DNA from: Vanilla planifolia
Taxonomy: Eukaryota; Streptophyta; Magnoliopsida; Asparagales; Orchidaceae
DNA length: 64,000 nucleotides
Reading direction: 5' to 3'
Assembly (NCBI GenBank): GCA_023846275.1
Contig: JAIUJO010000146.1
Span: forward strand, 1,237,501 to 1,301,500
Each line of letters starts with the position of its first letter. Positions within the stretch are counted from its first letter, which is position 1. A model generated the notes under the pieces. That model had not been told where the DNA came from, did no database searches, and was given only the letters and a program-made list of their open reading frames with translations. The position numbers and the translations under genes are program-made. Below, one piece after another: positions 28,449 to 38,815 of this stretch.

Positions 28449-31438
28449 TGGTTAAAATCAAATCTTCTGATAAGATTATGGATTTAAAACAACTAGATAA
28501 ATCAGTTTATTCAAAGTTCTTAGAACTTCAAAAACAAGAAATATCCGGAGAAACCTCTAGTGAGAATCTTTATTCATATTATGAACAAAATCAACAATTA
28601 ATCGACTTTTATAAATCTCAAATTAATCATAAAATTAACATGGAAAGAGGAGAAAGTAGTACACTTTATCTACCAGGACCTCCTGGTTATACACCTCAAA
28701 CACCTCATGAAACTCCACCTCCACCACCAACTCATATACCTTCACCCGGACCAGAAGTCCATATGGCTGAATCACAAGGAGATAACATAGAACGAAATCA
28801 TGCAACCCCTTCTTATGCAAATATGATTAATTATGGTAAACGCTCAGATTGGCGTACCTACCATAAAAATAAAAATAGACATTTAGAAGAAAGAAGAGAT
28901 TCATCTACATGGGGTTTAACATTAAACATTGATCATATACCATATAAAAAAATAAAGAATTATTGTGTCGAATGGGCACAAAAAATAAAAGGAACCATAT
29001 TTATGCTTCCTCCCGCTATGACAGTTGCAGAATATATACAATTTGCAACATCTTATTGGGAAGGCAATGCATTATCTTGGTTAACAAATTTTGAAAAAAA
29101 TAACACAACAGAATGTCAAACTATTTTACAACAACCTACTAAACAATCAGCTATAGAACTATTGGTATCCCTACTAGTAGCTGATTTTGTTGGAACAGAA
29201 TGGAATGAAAATCAAAATTATGAAGAAAAACTTCACAAAATGAAGTTATGTGATATATGTATGTTAGATGAATTCGTAGCCACATACATCGGATACATTT
29301 ATCATCTAGAGAAAATGCCACAACAAGAATTTTGGATACAAGGTTTCTTTTCCAAAATTCCTTTTCCTTGGAATATCATAATTTCTGATAAATATAAAGA
29401 ATTAATCACCTCTCAAGGAATTACTAAACCCCATAACACTGGTATGCTCAGAAGAGCATGTGCAGAAGTTATGGAAAAAACTTGTGAAAATACATCAGCT
29501 CAAAAGGAAATGAGTAGAAACTTAAAATCCTCTAGAATGGGCTACAATTGTTGTTCAAAATTTTCGGAAGACTTAAATTATGTATATGGATGTCCTCCAG
29601 TTTATGATTGGAGAAGATATTCGAAACCTTCTTTTAAACAAAAAAGAAAACACAAATATAAAATTACTAAAAGAAAATGGACACCTGAATTTAAATCAAA
29701 TAAAAAATATCGAAAGAAAAAATTTGTTAAAAAATATAGTAAAAAGAAAGGTAAAAAACATTGTAGATGTTTTAAATGCAACAAGGAAGGGCATTATGCC
29801 AATGAATGCCCAATAAACATTAAAAAAGTCTTTATCTCAAACCTAGACGACTATTCTATAAATATCGGAACTATAGATGAAATAACAGAAGACAGTTCTG
29901 TTTATGAAATTACATCTTGTTCAAATTCAAACTCCACAGAGTCTGAATCCGACTCCATAGAGTCAAACTTTGAACACCCCGAGATCGAAAAACTCAAAAT
30001 CAATATGATTACTATAAATAAAACATTAACTCAAATAAAGGTTATACCTTTATTACCATCCCTAAAACTTCCAAAAAAAGAAAGAATATCCTCACCAGGA
30101 TATACCATCTATATGGGTAAAATGCTTAGGTTAAAACGTTATCGAACCACAGAGATAACGTTAGATCTAATCATTTTAATACCTTTTGGCTATTATGGAA
30201 TAATACATAATATTCCACATCATGCCAAAGAAAACATTTTTATTACTCATGGGATTATAGAACCCATGACTTACGAAGCTCCAAAGATTTTAATGAAAAA
30301 TACTAGTTTAGAAGATTGGGATTATCTCATCCGACCAAACGATGCAATTGGAACATTAGTCATCCATAAATATGAAGATTTTCCAATCATAACCTCTGAA
30401 ACAGCTACAGATAATCCTGAAAATTCTGAAAAATATCGAGAATTCAGAATTAATATGAATACAATTACTTCTGAAGAAATAAATACTTCAGAATTACATG
30501 ACAGTATAGGAGAACAATTTGAAGTAACCGATGAAGATTTAGAAAAATTAAAAGAGGCTATACCTCATGGAGAAAAAAATGAAATTTATAAAGCCCCTTC
30601 TTTTAAATCTCGTTTTTTAAATAAACATACTTATATTTTCGAACGAATGCAAGGAAACATAGAATTAAAAGGAGACGATGACTTAACATCAATTAATCTA
30701 TTAAATAAAAACAAAATAGATAAATTAAAAAACAAATATCCCAAAATGAAATACCTACACATAGGTATGATACAATTAAAGATTACTGCTCTATTCCGTA
30801 GTGGAATAGATACTCCAATAATGATCGTTTGTATGGACGAACGAATCATTAACAATCCTTTAAGTAGCATTATTGGAGGAGCCAAATCCAATCTTGCTAA
30901 TCGCTTATTTGGAATCAATATTCATCCTGACTTTTGTATAAGTCTAGAAGACCAAAATATTGAAAAAACTTGTACTTTATCTATAAGCCTTAAAGGTATA
31001 CAACTGTTACCTAGATCAAAAATCCTAGGAATTCAATGGGAACATTGTATGGCTTTAAATGACACATCAACATTTAGATCCATAACCCCAAACAATTTTG
31101 TAAAACTCTTCAATGTTGGCATTGGAAAAACTATACAACCCAAAGTTGTAGACCTTAAACATCTAAAATTAGATACTGATATACAACTTTTTGTTAAAAC
31201 CCTTAAACCTAAGGTTCAAATACCTGTTGAATACTTTATTGCATCTGGTAATACAATTTCAACAGTAATAAAAAATCCTATTAATCGAACAACTTCTTCT
31301 CTTAACCTTCCAAGACATTATGAAGAAGGAGAATCATCTGACTCACCTAGATCTAGTATTCATATTCCAATACAAGATCCTTTAGAAGGTCGAACTCTAC
31401 GCCTTCTTGAAAATAAAAAATTCATTCCACCTCCTTGA
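28448..31438 (+). CDS. ORF2 coat - dUTPase-like - movement polyprotein, copy 5
   Basis: 996 codons, open, with all three domain regions. It carries the coat-core substitution shared with copy 3 and one private Gly-to-Arg difference in the movement-protein region. Confidence 0.9.
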   Translation: MVKIKSSDKIMDLKQLDKSVYSKFLELQKQEISGETSSENLYSYYEQNQQLIDFYKSQINHKINMERGESSTLYLPGPPGYTPQTPHETPPPPPTHIPSPGPEVHMAESQGDNIERNHATPSYANMINYGKRSDWRTYHKNKNRHLEERRDSSTWGLTLNIDHIPYKKIKNYCVEWAQKIKGTIFMLPPAMTVAEYIQFATSYWEGNALSWLTNFEKNNTTECQTILQQPTKQSAIELLVSLLVADFVGTEWNENQNYEEKLHKMKLCDICMLDEFVATYIGYIYHLEKMPQQEFWIQGFFSKIPFPWNIIISDKYKELITSQGITKPHNTGMLRRACAEVMEKTCENTSAQKEMSRNLKSSRMGYNCCSKFSEDLNYVYGCPPVYDWRRYSKPSFKQKRKHKYKITKRKWTPEFKSNKKYRKKKFVKKYSKKKGKKHCRCFKCNKEGHYANECPINIKKVFISNLDDYSINIGTIDEITEDSSVYEITSCSNSNSTESESDSIESNFEHPEIEKLKINMITINKTLTQIKVIPLLPSLKLPKKERISSPGYTIYMGKMLRLKRYRTTEITLDLIILIPFGYYGIIHNIPHHAKENIFITHGIIEPMTYEAPKILMKNTSLEDWDYLIRPNDAIGTLVIHKYEDFPIITSETATDNPENSEKYREFRINMNTITSEEINTSELHDSIGEQFEVTDEDLEKLKEAIPHGEKNEIYKAPSFKSRFLNKHTYIFERMQGNIELKGDDDLTSINLLNKNKIDKLKNKYPKMKYLHIGMIQLKITALFRSGIDTPIMIVCMDERIINNPLSSIIGGAKSNLANRLFGINIHPDFCISLEDQNIEKTCTLSISLKGIQLLPRSKILGIQWEHCMALNDTSTFRSITPNNFVKLFNVGIGKTIQPKVVDLKHLKLDTDIQLFVKTLKPKVQIPVEYFIASGNTISTVIKNPINRTTSSLNLPRHYEEGESSDSPRSSIHIPIQDPLEGRTLRLLENKKFIPPP

Positions 31439-33415
31439 ATGGATTTAAAGAAAAAAGCACAATTACATATTTATCTTCCAATAACTATCCATCTTCCTAA
31501 TTTTGAAGATGTTACTATCCATGCATTACTCGATACTGGAGCTGAAGCAAGTTTACTTCAGCAAGTCTTTATCCCTAAACAATTTTGGTTACCTTTAGAT
31601 ACTAAAACTTCTCTTACTGATTTCATGGGACGACAAGTCCCTGTTACCCATAAAGTGGCCAACCTTGCCATTTCCATACCCGATCTTCATAATACTATTA
31701 ATACTTATAAATTTAACTTTGCATTACTTCCTTTAACTTTCAATACTGATTGTCTAATAGGATTAGATAATCTTCGCCATTTTTCTCCTTTCAACACCCA
31801 CTTCTTTACTTTTGACGAACATACCGTTCCTCGTATTCATTTTCCTGCCCATATTGCCCCTTATTACACTCCCACAGCACAGCGTGGTGAATCTTCACAA
31901 AAAACTACGCTTGTTGAAAAAAATTGCATTTCTCATCCTATCTACACGTATAATATTCCTACTTCAAACACATTTGAAGAAACCGTTCATAAGTTACTAG
32001 AACCATTATATTCTGCTAATCCACTTAAATGGTTTGAAAAATCTCCTCGATATTGTTCTATTGAACTCTTAGAACAATATAAAACTACAAATATACGTGT
32101 TAATAGTATAATGGTAACACCCTCAGATAAACAAGAATTTAACAGTCAAATACAAGAACTGTTAACTTTAAAATTAATACAAAAGAGTCATAGTCCTCAC
32201 TCTTCTCCTGCTTTCATTGTAAGAAATCATGCTGAAATAAAAAGAGGAAAAGCTCGCATGGTTATCAACTATCGCAAGCTAAATTCCTGTACAAAATTCG
32301 ATGGATATTTTATCCCAACTGCTGAGCACCTAATTAAACAGATCCAAGGTGCAAAATATTATAGCAAATTTGATGCCAAATCGGGTTTTTGGCAGATCAA
32401 ACTTGCAAATCAAATATCAATAGAACTAACAGCTTTTAGTTGTCCTCAAGGACATTACGAATGGCTAGTTATGCCATTTGGATTAAAAAATGCACCTCAA
32501 ATATTCCAGAAATGGATTAATTCTATTTTTGGACATCTGCCATATGTAGTAGCATATATCGATGATATTCTTGTCTTTTCTTCCACCGAAGAAGAACATA
32601 AAGATCATCTGTTACATGTAATTAAGCTAATGCTAAATCATGGCATTATCTTAAGTCCAAAGAAAATAGAATTATTCAAAACAGAAATAGATTTTCTTGG
32701 AAAACAAATTACAAATGGCCAAATACAATTACAAGACCATATATATACAAAAGTCAAGGAATTTCCTGAAAACTTTACGAGTTTAAAACAACTACAAAGT
32801 TTTTTAGGACTTCTCAATTATGGTCGAAAGTTTATTCCTAATCTCTCAACAAAAATCAAAGCCTTACAAAACAAATTAACCCTTGAACAGGCTAAGTACA
32901 AAAAAATAAATGGAGAACAACCAAGAAGATGGAATACAGATAAAATACCTATTTCCTTAAGTTCTGAAGAACAAAAGGAAATTAAACAAATAAAAAATTT
33001 CGTTACAAAAAAACAAATTCTTTATTTCCCAAAAGAAGAAGAAAATATCATCTTACAAACAGATGCTTCAGATTTATTTTGGTCAGGCGTCTTAGTAACA
33101 AATACCCAAGATATAGTAGCATATGCTTCGGGAAAATTTACAAAAACCCAAAACAAATACTCTACTTATGACAAAGAACTATTAGCTATCAAACTAGCAA
33201 TTAAAAGCTTAAAAATATATCTTCTTCATAAAGAATTCACGATAGAAACAGACAACAAATCAGTAGCACAATTTCTACAAAAAAAGACGATACACAATCC
33301 TGAAGAAAATTTAAGACGCATACGTCTTGCTCTTTATTTAGAAATATTTAATTATACTGTTAAATACATTCCTGGTTTTACTAATGTACTTGCTGATCTT
33401 CTTAGCAGGCCATGA
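31439..33415 (+). CDS. ORF3 protease - reverse transcriptase - RNase H, copy 5
   Basis: 658 codons, open; the translation matches copy 2 with no difference that I can see. Confidence 0.95.
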   Translation: MDLKKKAQLHIYLPITIHLPNFEDVTIHALLDTGAEASLLQQVFIPKQFWLPLDTKTSLTDFMGRQVPVTHKVANLAISIPDLHNTINTYKFNFALLPLTFNTDCLIGLDNLRHFSPFNTHFFTFDEHTVPRIHFPAHIAPYYTPTAQRGESSQKTTLVEKNCISHPIYTYNIPTSNTFEETVHKLLEPLYSANPLKWFEKSPRYCSIELLEQYKTTNIRVNSIMVTPSDKQEFNSQIQELLTLKLIQKSHSPHSSPAFIVRNHAEIKRGKARMVINYRKLNSCTKFDGYFIPTAEHLIKQIQGAKYYSKFDAKSGFWQIKLANQISIELTAFSCPQGHYEWLVMPFGLKNAPQIFQKWINSIFGHLPYVVAYIDDILVFSSTEEEHKDHLLHVIKLMLNHGIILSPKKIELFKTEIDFLGKQITNGQIQLQDHIYTKVKEFPENFTSLKQLQSFLGLLNYGRKFIPNLSTKIKALQNKLTLEQAKYKKINGEQPRRWNTDKIPISLSSEEQKEIKQIKNFVTKKQILYFPKEEENIILQTDASDLFWSGVLVTNTQDIVAYASGKFTKTQNKYSTYDKELLAIKLAIKSLKIYLLHKEFTIETDNKSVAQFLQKKTIHNPEENLRRIRLALYLEIFNYTVKYIPGFTNVLADLLSRP

Positions 33416-34857
33416 ACGAAGACGAACTAGCGTTTCTTAAAACAGTCTTAGAAAAAATGAAAAGGTCTGGTGAGTTCACAGAAGTAACTCACAAGAAGGC
33501 CAAAGCCCATGAAGAAGCCGAAACATCTAAAGCCCAACAGGCTCGTATGGAATCAGCCCAACAGGCGAAAGAAGAATCAAAAGCCCAACAGGCTACAGTC
33601 ACAAAAACACAAATGGCAAACTCGCCGGCCAAAAGCTTGATCAACAAAAAAACTCAGAGTGGAATAGTTGAAAAGGGAAAAACTTTTGCTGCCTCCATAA
33701 CCAAAGATTGGTATAATAAACCCCTCCAACAATCAGATCCAGAAATGTTCAATAAATTAAATGGCTGTTTCCGGGCTATACAAACGAGTGACTGGAGAGC
33801 TGCAAATTATTGGCTAACGCAGCTAGAAAAGGATTATCTGCTCAACAAGCAGATGATCTTAGAACAAAAGACAAAAGAGGACAACATCAAAAAACAAATG
33901 GAAGTCCTTTTATCCCGATCAACAGTTACTCAATCCAGCTCACTACAAACCTTAGAACAACAACTCTTTAACACAGAAACTCTTGCAGAAGTTTTTTCTA
34001 CCATCCAAACATCTGATCTGATACAATTCAGAATTAAAGATATCCTTGGATTAGTACAATTACTATCCTTAAAAAATGAAGATACAAGAAAACTCGAGGC
34101 AGAGATAGCTGTGCAGGAAATGCTACAACTATATCAAACGAATATCCTGGATGAAGAAAAGCTACTCCAATTTTTCAAACAACTGGAAGAAACAAACATT
34201 GTCAATCTATTTCTCAATGAAGAAGTACTTTATTTAACTTCTGAAAGACCCAGAATAATTGCTTGTTATGACGAAATACCAAAATACAAACAGCATCTTC
34301 GAAAGGGAATTGTACATGAGATCTATATCAACACTAAACACCCAGAAGACTACATAGGTTATATTCCTGACCTCTGTTCCAACATTTTAACTTCCTATAC
34401 GACAAAGTTCTCGACAACATTTGTCTTTAAGATTTGGACAATTTGGGAAGAAAGGGAGTATATTAATCTATACTCTGCAATACAATTATGGATGTTAGTC
34501 AGAGAATCAGAAACACAAACTCCAAGATTAGAACCCTTTCAACTGAACCTATTTAATGAAGAATTAGTCAGAAAGCAAGCTGCTCAAGATTTCTTTCAAA
34601 AACTAGATTTTGGGACGAAATATTTGGCTAAAAAGGTCACTTCTGGAAAGACAATATTTTTAATCGACACTCTGGCAGTAGAGCAAGAAGACTTAGACCA
34701 GAGAGAAAGAAAAATGAAAAGATTCCTTCAGTCCATTAAATTAGGGAAAATAGGACTTGAAGAGAAGAAAAAATATTTTTTCAAAAATGAAAACATATCA
34801 GAACCAGAAGACATTATAGACGAAGACACCATGGAAGCACTGAACCTCGCAGAATAA
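33412..34857 (+). CDS. ORF4, probable transactivator, copy 5
   Basis: 481 codons, open, same prediction as copy 2. ATGA overlap with ORF3. Confidence 0.68.
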   Translation: MNEDELAFLKTVLEKMKRSGEFTEVTHKKAKAHEEAETSKAQQARMESAQQAKEESKAQQATVTKTQMANSPAKSLINKKTQSGIVEKGKTFAASITKDWYNKPLQQSDPEMFNKLNGCFRAIQTSDWRAANYWLTQLEKDYLLNKQMILEQKTKEDNIKKQMEVLLSRSTVTQSSSLQTLEQQLFNTETLAEVFSTIQTSDLIQFRIKDILGLVQLLSLKNEDTRKLEAEIAVQEMLQLYQTNILDEEKLLQFFKQLEETNIVNLFLNEEVLYLTSERPRIIACYDEIPKYKQHLRKGIVHEIYINTKHPEDYIGYIPDLCSNILTSYTTKFSTTFVFKIWTIWEEREYINLYSAIQLWMLVRESETQTPRLEPFQLNLFNEELVRKQAAQDFFQKLDFGTKYLAKKVTSGKTIFLIDTLAVEQEDLDQRERKMKRFLQSIKLGKIGLEEKKKYFFKNENISEPEDIIDEDTMEALNLAE

Positions 34858-35161
34858 AAAGCATGGTGGGTCCAACAAAAGCAAAAAGCAAAGTGCTCCA
34901 ACAAAAGCAAAGCGCACCAACAAAAGCAAAAGCAGCAAAGCACCTGGAAAGCAAATTCCACTCCCAAAAGTTGTCTGCCACCTAAAATAAAGATTCTCTA
35001 CGCAATTGCTTAAACACTAAGCATTCTAAAGTCTATAAATAGCACTCCCCAAGACAGAGGAAGATATAGGAAAAAATCCACTCTCTTTGTTCGAGTTTGT
35101 AAGTTTGGTGTGCTCTCTCTTTAGCTCAAGTTTTTTGTCAAGTTTGTCTGCGTTGTAAAAA
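34858..35161 (+). promoter_or_regulatory. Viral promoter region between copies 5 and 6
   Basis: Triple CCAACAAAAGCAAA motif, TATAAATAG at 35034-35042, then the R-like stretch. The boundary with copy 6 has the same shorter form as the copy 1/copy 2 boundary. Confidence 0.75.
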
Positions 35162-35573
35162 TAGAAGCGCTCTAAGTCTGTAAGTTCTAACTTTATTATG
35201 TTTATAATTTCGTTTAGAATGAATAGCTAAACGTTCTACTTTGTGTTTTAATAATCTCTTTGTTTGTGCAATGGGATAGTTTTATTGCAATACTTTTGGC
35301 TGTATTTTGTATTTTCTTCACGCTATGAGGTAGGAAACGAACCATAGCTGTGCTCCTATTTTATGTAGCAATCTACTAGGGATAGTGGTCTTTGTATGAA
35401 TCCCTAACTTCCCCTAGAAAGCCACGGGAACCTTATGGTTTTGGAAGGGTAGATGTAGCCGTAAAATAGTGGGTCAAAACAGAAAATACAAAACAAACTA
35501 GAAAAAAGTACTGCAAGAAAATAAAATCCATTCTACAAACTTAAATATTATTAAAACACAAAGACTTAAAAAA
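35162..35573 (+). promoter_or_regulatory. Viral leader with hairpin, copy 6
   Basis: Stem base 35239-35255 pairs with 35547-35563; short ORF immediately upstream. Confidence 0.72.
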
Positions 35574-35825
35574 ATGAAAGAAATTTTAGTTCCTAATGAT
35601 ACTTATAACTGCCAAGTATCTAAGACACAGGATTATGAACACATAATCCATTTACCTACCACAGTAGGACAAGACCCTGCTATAGCAGGCATCCTAAATT
35701 TTATCGTAGATCAGTTAAAAGAAATCAAAGATAAAATTCAAAAACTTGAAGAAATTAATAAAATAAATAATAATAATACAATCTCTAAGTTCCATTACCT
35801 TGGAACAAAATTAACCAAACATTAA
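35574..35825 (+). CDS. ORF1, small coiled-coil protein, copy 6
   Basis: 83 codons with one Thr-to-Ile difference near the C-terminus relative to the other copies. Confidence 0.7.
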   Translation: MKEILVPNDTYNCQVSKTQDYEHIIHLPTTVGQDPAIAGILNFIVDQLKEIKDKIQKLEEINKINNNNTISKFHYLGTKLTKH

Positions 35826-38815
35826 TGGTTAAAATCAAATCTTCTGATAAGATTATGGATTTAAAACAACTAGATAAATCAGTTTATTCAAAGTTCTTAG
35901 AACTTCAAAAACAAGAAATATCCGGAGAAACCTCTAGTGAGAATCTTTATTCATATTATGAACAAAATCAACAATTAATCGACTTTTATAAATCTCAAAT
36001 TAATCATAAAATTAACATGGAAAGAGGAGAAAGTAGTACACTTTATCTACCAGGACCTCCTGGTTATACACCTCAAACACCTCATGAAACTCCACCTCCA
36101 CCACCAACTCATATACCTTCACCCGGACCAGAAGTCCATATGGCTGAATCACAACGAGATAACATAGAACGAAATCATGCAACCCCTTCTTATGCAAATA
36201 TGATTAATTATGGTAAACGCTCAGATTGGCGTACCTACCATAAAAATAAAAATAGACATTTAGAAGAAAGAAGAGATTCATCTACATGGGGTTTAACATT
36301 AAACATTGATCATATACCATATAAAAAAATAAAGAATTATTGTGTCGAATGGGCACAAAAAATAAAAGGAACCATATTTATGCTTCCTCCCGCTATGACA
36401 GTTGCAGAATATATACAATTTGCAACATCTTATTGGGAAGGCAATGCATTATCTTGGTTAACAAATTTTGAAAAAAATAACACAACAGAATGTCAAACTA
36501 TTTTACAACAACCTACTAAACAATCAGCTATAGAACTATTGGTATCCCTACTAGTAGCTGATTTTGTTGGAACAGAATGGAATGAAAATCAAAATTATGA
36601 AGAAAAACTTCACAAAATGAAGTTATGTGATATATGTATGTTAGATGAATTCGTAGCCACATACATCGGATACATTTATCATCTAGAGAAAATGCCACAA
36701 CAAGAATTTTGGATACAAGGTTTCTTTTCCAAAATTCCTTTTCCTTGGAATAACATAATTTCTGATAAATATAAAGAATTAATCACCTCTCAAGGAATTA
36801 CTAAACCCCATAACACTGGTATGCTCAGAAGAGCATGTGCAGAAGTTATGGAAAAAACTTGTGAAAATACATCAGCTCAAAAGGAAATGAGTAGAAACTT
36901 AAAATCCTCTAGAATGGGCTACAATTGTTGTTCAAAATTTTCGGAAGACTTAAATTATGTATATGGATGTCCTCCAGTTTATGATTGGAGAAGATATTCG
37001 AAACCTTCTTTTAAACAAAAAAGAAAACACAAATATAAAATTACTAAAAGAAAATGGACACCTGAATTTAAATCAAATAAAAAATATCGAAAGAAAAAAT
37101 TTGTTAAAAAATATAGTAAAAAGAAAGGTAAAAAACATTGTAGATGTTTTAAATGCAACAAGGAAGGGCATTATGCCAATGAATGCCCAATAAACATTAA
37201 AAAAGTCTTTATCTCAAACCTAGACGACTATTCTATAAATATCGGAACTATAGATGAAATAACAGAAGACAGTTCTGTTTATGAAATTACATCTTGTTCA
37301 AATTCAAACTCCACAGAGTCTGAATCCGACTCCATAGAGTCAAACTTTGAACACCCCGAGATCGAAAAACTCAAAATCAATATGATTACTATAAATAAAA
37401 CATTAACTCAAATAAAGGTTATACCTTTATTACCATCCCTAAAACTTCCAAAAAAAGAAAGAATATCCTCACCAGGATATACCATCTATATGGGTAAAAT
37501 GCTTAGGTTAAAACGTTATCGAACCACAGAGATAACGTTAGATCTAATCATTTTAATACCTTTTGGCTATTATGGAATAATACATAATATTCCACATCAT
37601 GCCAAAGAAAACATTTTTATTACTCATGGGATTATAGAACCCATGACTTACGAAGCTCCAAAGATTTTAATGAAAAATACTAGTTTAGAAGATTGGGATT
37701 ATCTCATCCGACCAAACGATGCAATTGGAACATTAGTCATCCATAAATATGAAGATTTTCCAATCATAACCTCTGAAACAGCTACAGATAATCCTGAAAA
37801 TTCTGAAAAATATCGAGAATTCAGAATTAATATGAATACAATTACTTCTGAAGAAATAAATACTTCAGAATTACATGACAGTATAGGAGAACAATTTGAA
37901 GTAACCGATGAAGATTTAGAAAAATTAAAAGAGGCTATACCTCATGGAGAAAAAAATGAAATTTATAAAGCCCCTTCTTTTAAATCTCGTTTTTTAAATA
38001 AACATACTTATATTTTCGAACGAATGCAAGGAAACATAGAATTAAAAGGAGACGATGACTTAACATCAATTAATCTATTAAATAAAAACAAAATAGATAA
38101 ATTAAAAAACAAATATCCCAAAATGAAATACCTACACATAGGTATGATACAATTAAAGATTACTGCTCTATTCCGTAGTGGAATAGATACTCCAATAATG
38201 ATCGTTTGTATGGACGAACGAATCATTAACAATCCTTTAAGTAGCATTATTGGAGGAGCCAAATCCAATCTTGCTAATCGCTTATTTGGAATCAATATTC
38301 ATCCTGACTTTTGTATAAGTCTAGAAGACCAAAATATTGAAAAAACTTGTACTTTATCTATAAGCCTTAAAGGTATACAACTGTTACCTGGATCAAAAAT
38401 CCTAGGAATTCAATGGGAACATTGTATGGCTTTAAATGACACATCAACATTTAGATCCATAACCCCAAACAATTTTGTAAAACTCTTCAATGTTGGCATT
38501 GGAAAAACTATACAACCCAAAGTTGTAGACCTTAAACATCTAAAATTAGATACTGATATACAACTTTTTGTTAAAACCCTTAAACCTAAGGTTCAAATAC
38601 CTGTTGAATACTTTATTGCATCTGGTAATACAATTTCAACAGTAATAAAAAATCCTATTAATCGAACAACTTCTTCTCTTAACCTTCCAAGACATTATGA
38701 AGAAGGAGAATCATCTGACTCACCTAGATCTAGTATTCATATTCCAATACAAGATCCTTTAGAAGGTCGAACTCTACGCCTTCTTGAAAATAAAAAATTC
38801 ATTCCACCTCCTTGA
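35825..38815 (+). CDS. ORF2 coat - dUTPase-like - movement polyprotein, copy 6
   Basis: 996 codons, open, with one private Gly-to-Arg difference in the polar N-terminal part. Domains as in copy 2. Confidence 0.9.
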   Translation: MVKIKSSDKIMDLKQLDKSVYSKFLELQKQEISGETSSENLYSYYEQNQQLIDFYKSQINHKINMERGESSTLYLPGPPGYTPQTPHETPPPPPTHIPSPGPEVHMAESQRDNIERNHATPSYANMINYGKRSDWRTYHKNKNRHLEERRDSSTWGLTLNIDHIPYKKIKNYCVEWAQKIKGTIFMLPPAMTVAEYIQFATSYWEGNALSWLTNFEKNNTTECQTILQQPTKQSAIELLVSLLVADFVGTEWNENQNYEEKLHKMKLCDICMLDEFVATYIGYIYHLEKMPQQEFWIQGFFSKIPFPWNNIISDKYKELITSQGITKPHNTGMLRRACAEVMEKTCENTSAQKEMSRNLKSSRMGYNCCSKFSEDLNYVYGCPPVYDWRRYSKPSFKQKRKHKYKITKRKWTPEFKSNKKYRKKKFVKKYSKKKGKKHCRCFKCNKEGHYANECPINIKKVFISNLDDYSINIGTIDEITEDSSVYEITSCSNSNSTESESDSIESNFEHPEIEKLKINMITINKTLTQIKVIPLLPSLKLPKKERISSPGYTIYMGKMLRLKRYRTTEITLDLIILIPFGYYGIIHNIPHHAKENIFITHGIIEPMTYEAPKILMKNTSLEDWDYLIRPNDAIGTLVIHKYEDFPIITSETATDNPENSEKYREFRINMNTITSEEINTSELHDSIGEQFEVTDEDLEKLKEAIPHGEKNEIYKAPSFKSRFLNKHTYIFERMQGNIELKGDDDLTSINLLNKNKIDKLKNKYPKMKYLHIGMIQLKITALFRSGIDTPIMIVCMDERIINNPLSSIIGGAKSNLANRLFGINIHPDFCISLEDQNIEKTCTLSISLKGIQLLPGSKILGIQWEHCMALNDTSTFRSITPNNFVKLFNVGIGKTIQPKVVDLKHLKLDTDIQLFVKTLKPKVQIPVEYFIASGNTISTVIKNPINRTTSSLNLPRHYEEGESSDSPRSSIHIPIQDPLEGRTLRLLENKKFIPPP

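Larger units (their letters stand above)
27773..35161 (+). mobile_element. Endogenous pararetrovirus copy 5, looks whole
   Basis: Primer-binding motif, leader, four open ORFs and promoter region, preceded by a complete viral promoter and followed head-to-tail by copy 6. Predicted proteins are nearly identical to copy 2, with a couple of ORF2 substitutions. Confidence 0.96.

Noticed and set aside
28641-28657. Purine-rich stretch near the ORF2 start as a plus-strand primer (polypurine tract)
   Set aside because: Many similar A/G-rich stretches occur in the unit, and I have no way to choose one from sequence alone.
34858-35161. AATAAA upstream of the TATA box as the viral poly(A) signal
   Set aside because: Cleavage there would fall before the expected transcript start and leave no terminal redundancy. 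I see no clear canonical AATAAA between the start and the primer site; plant signals are often degenerate, so the site is left unassigned.
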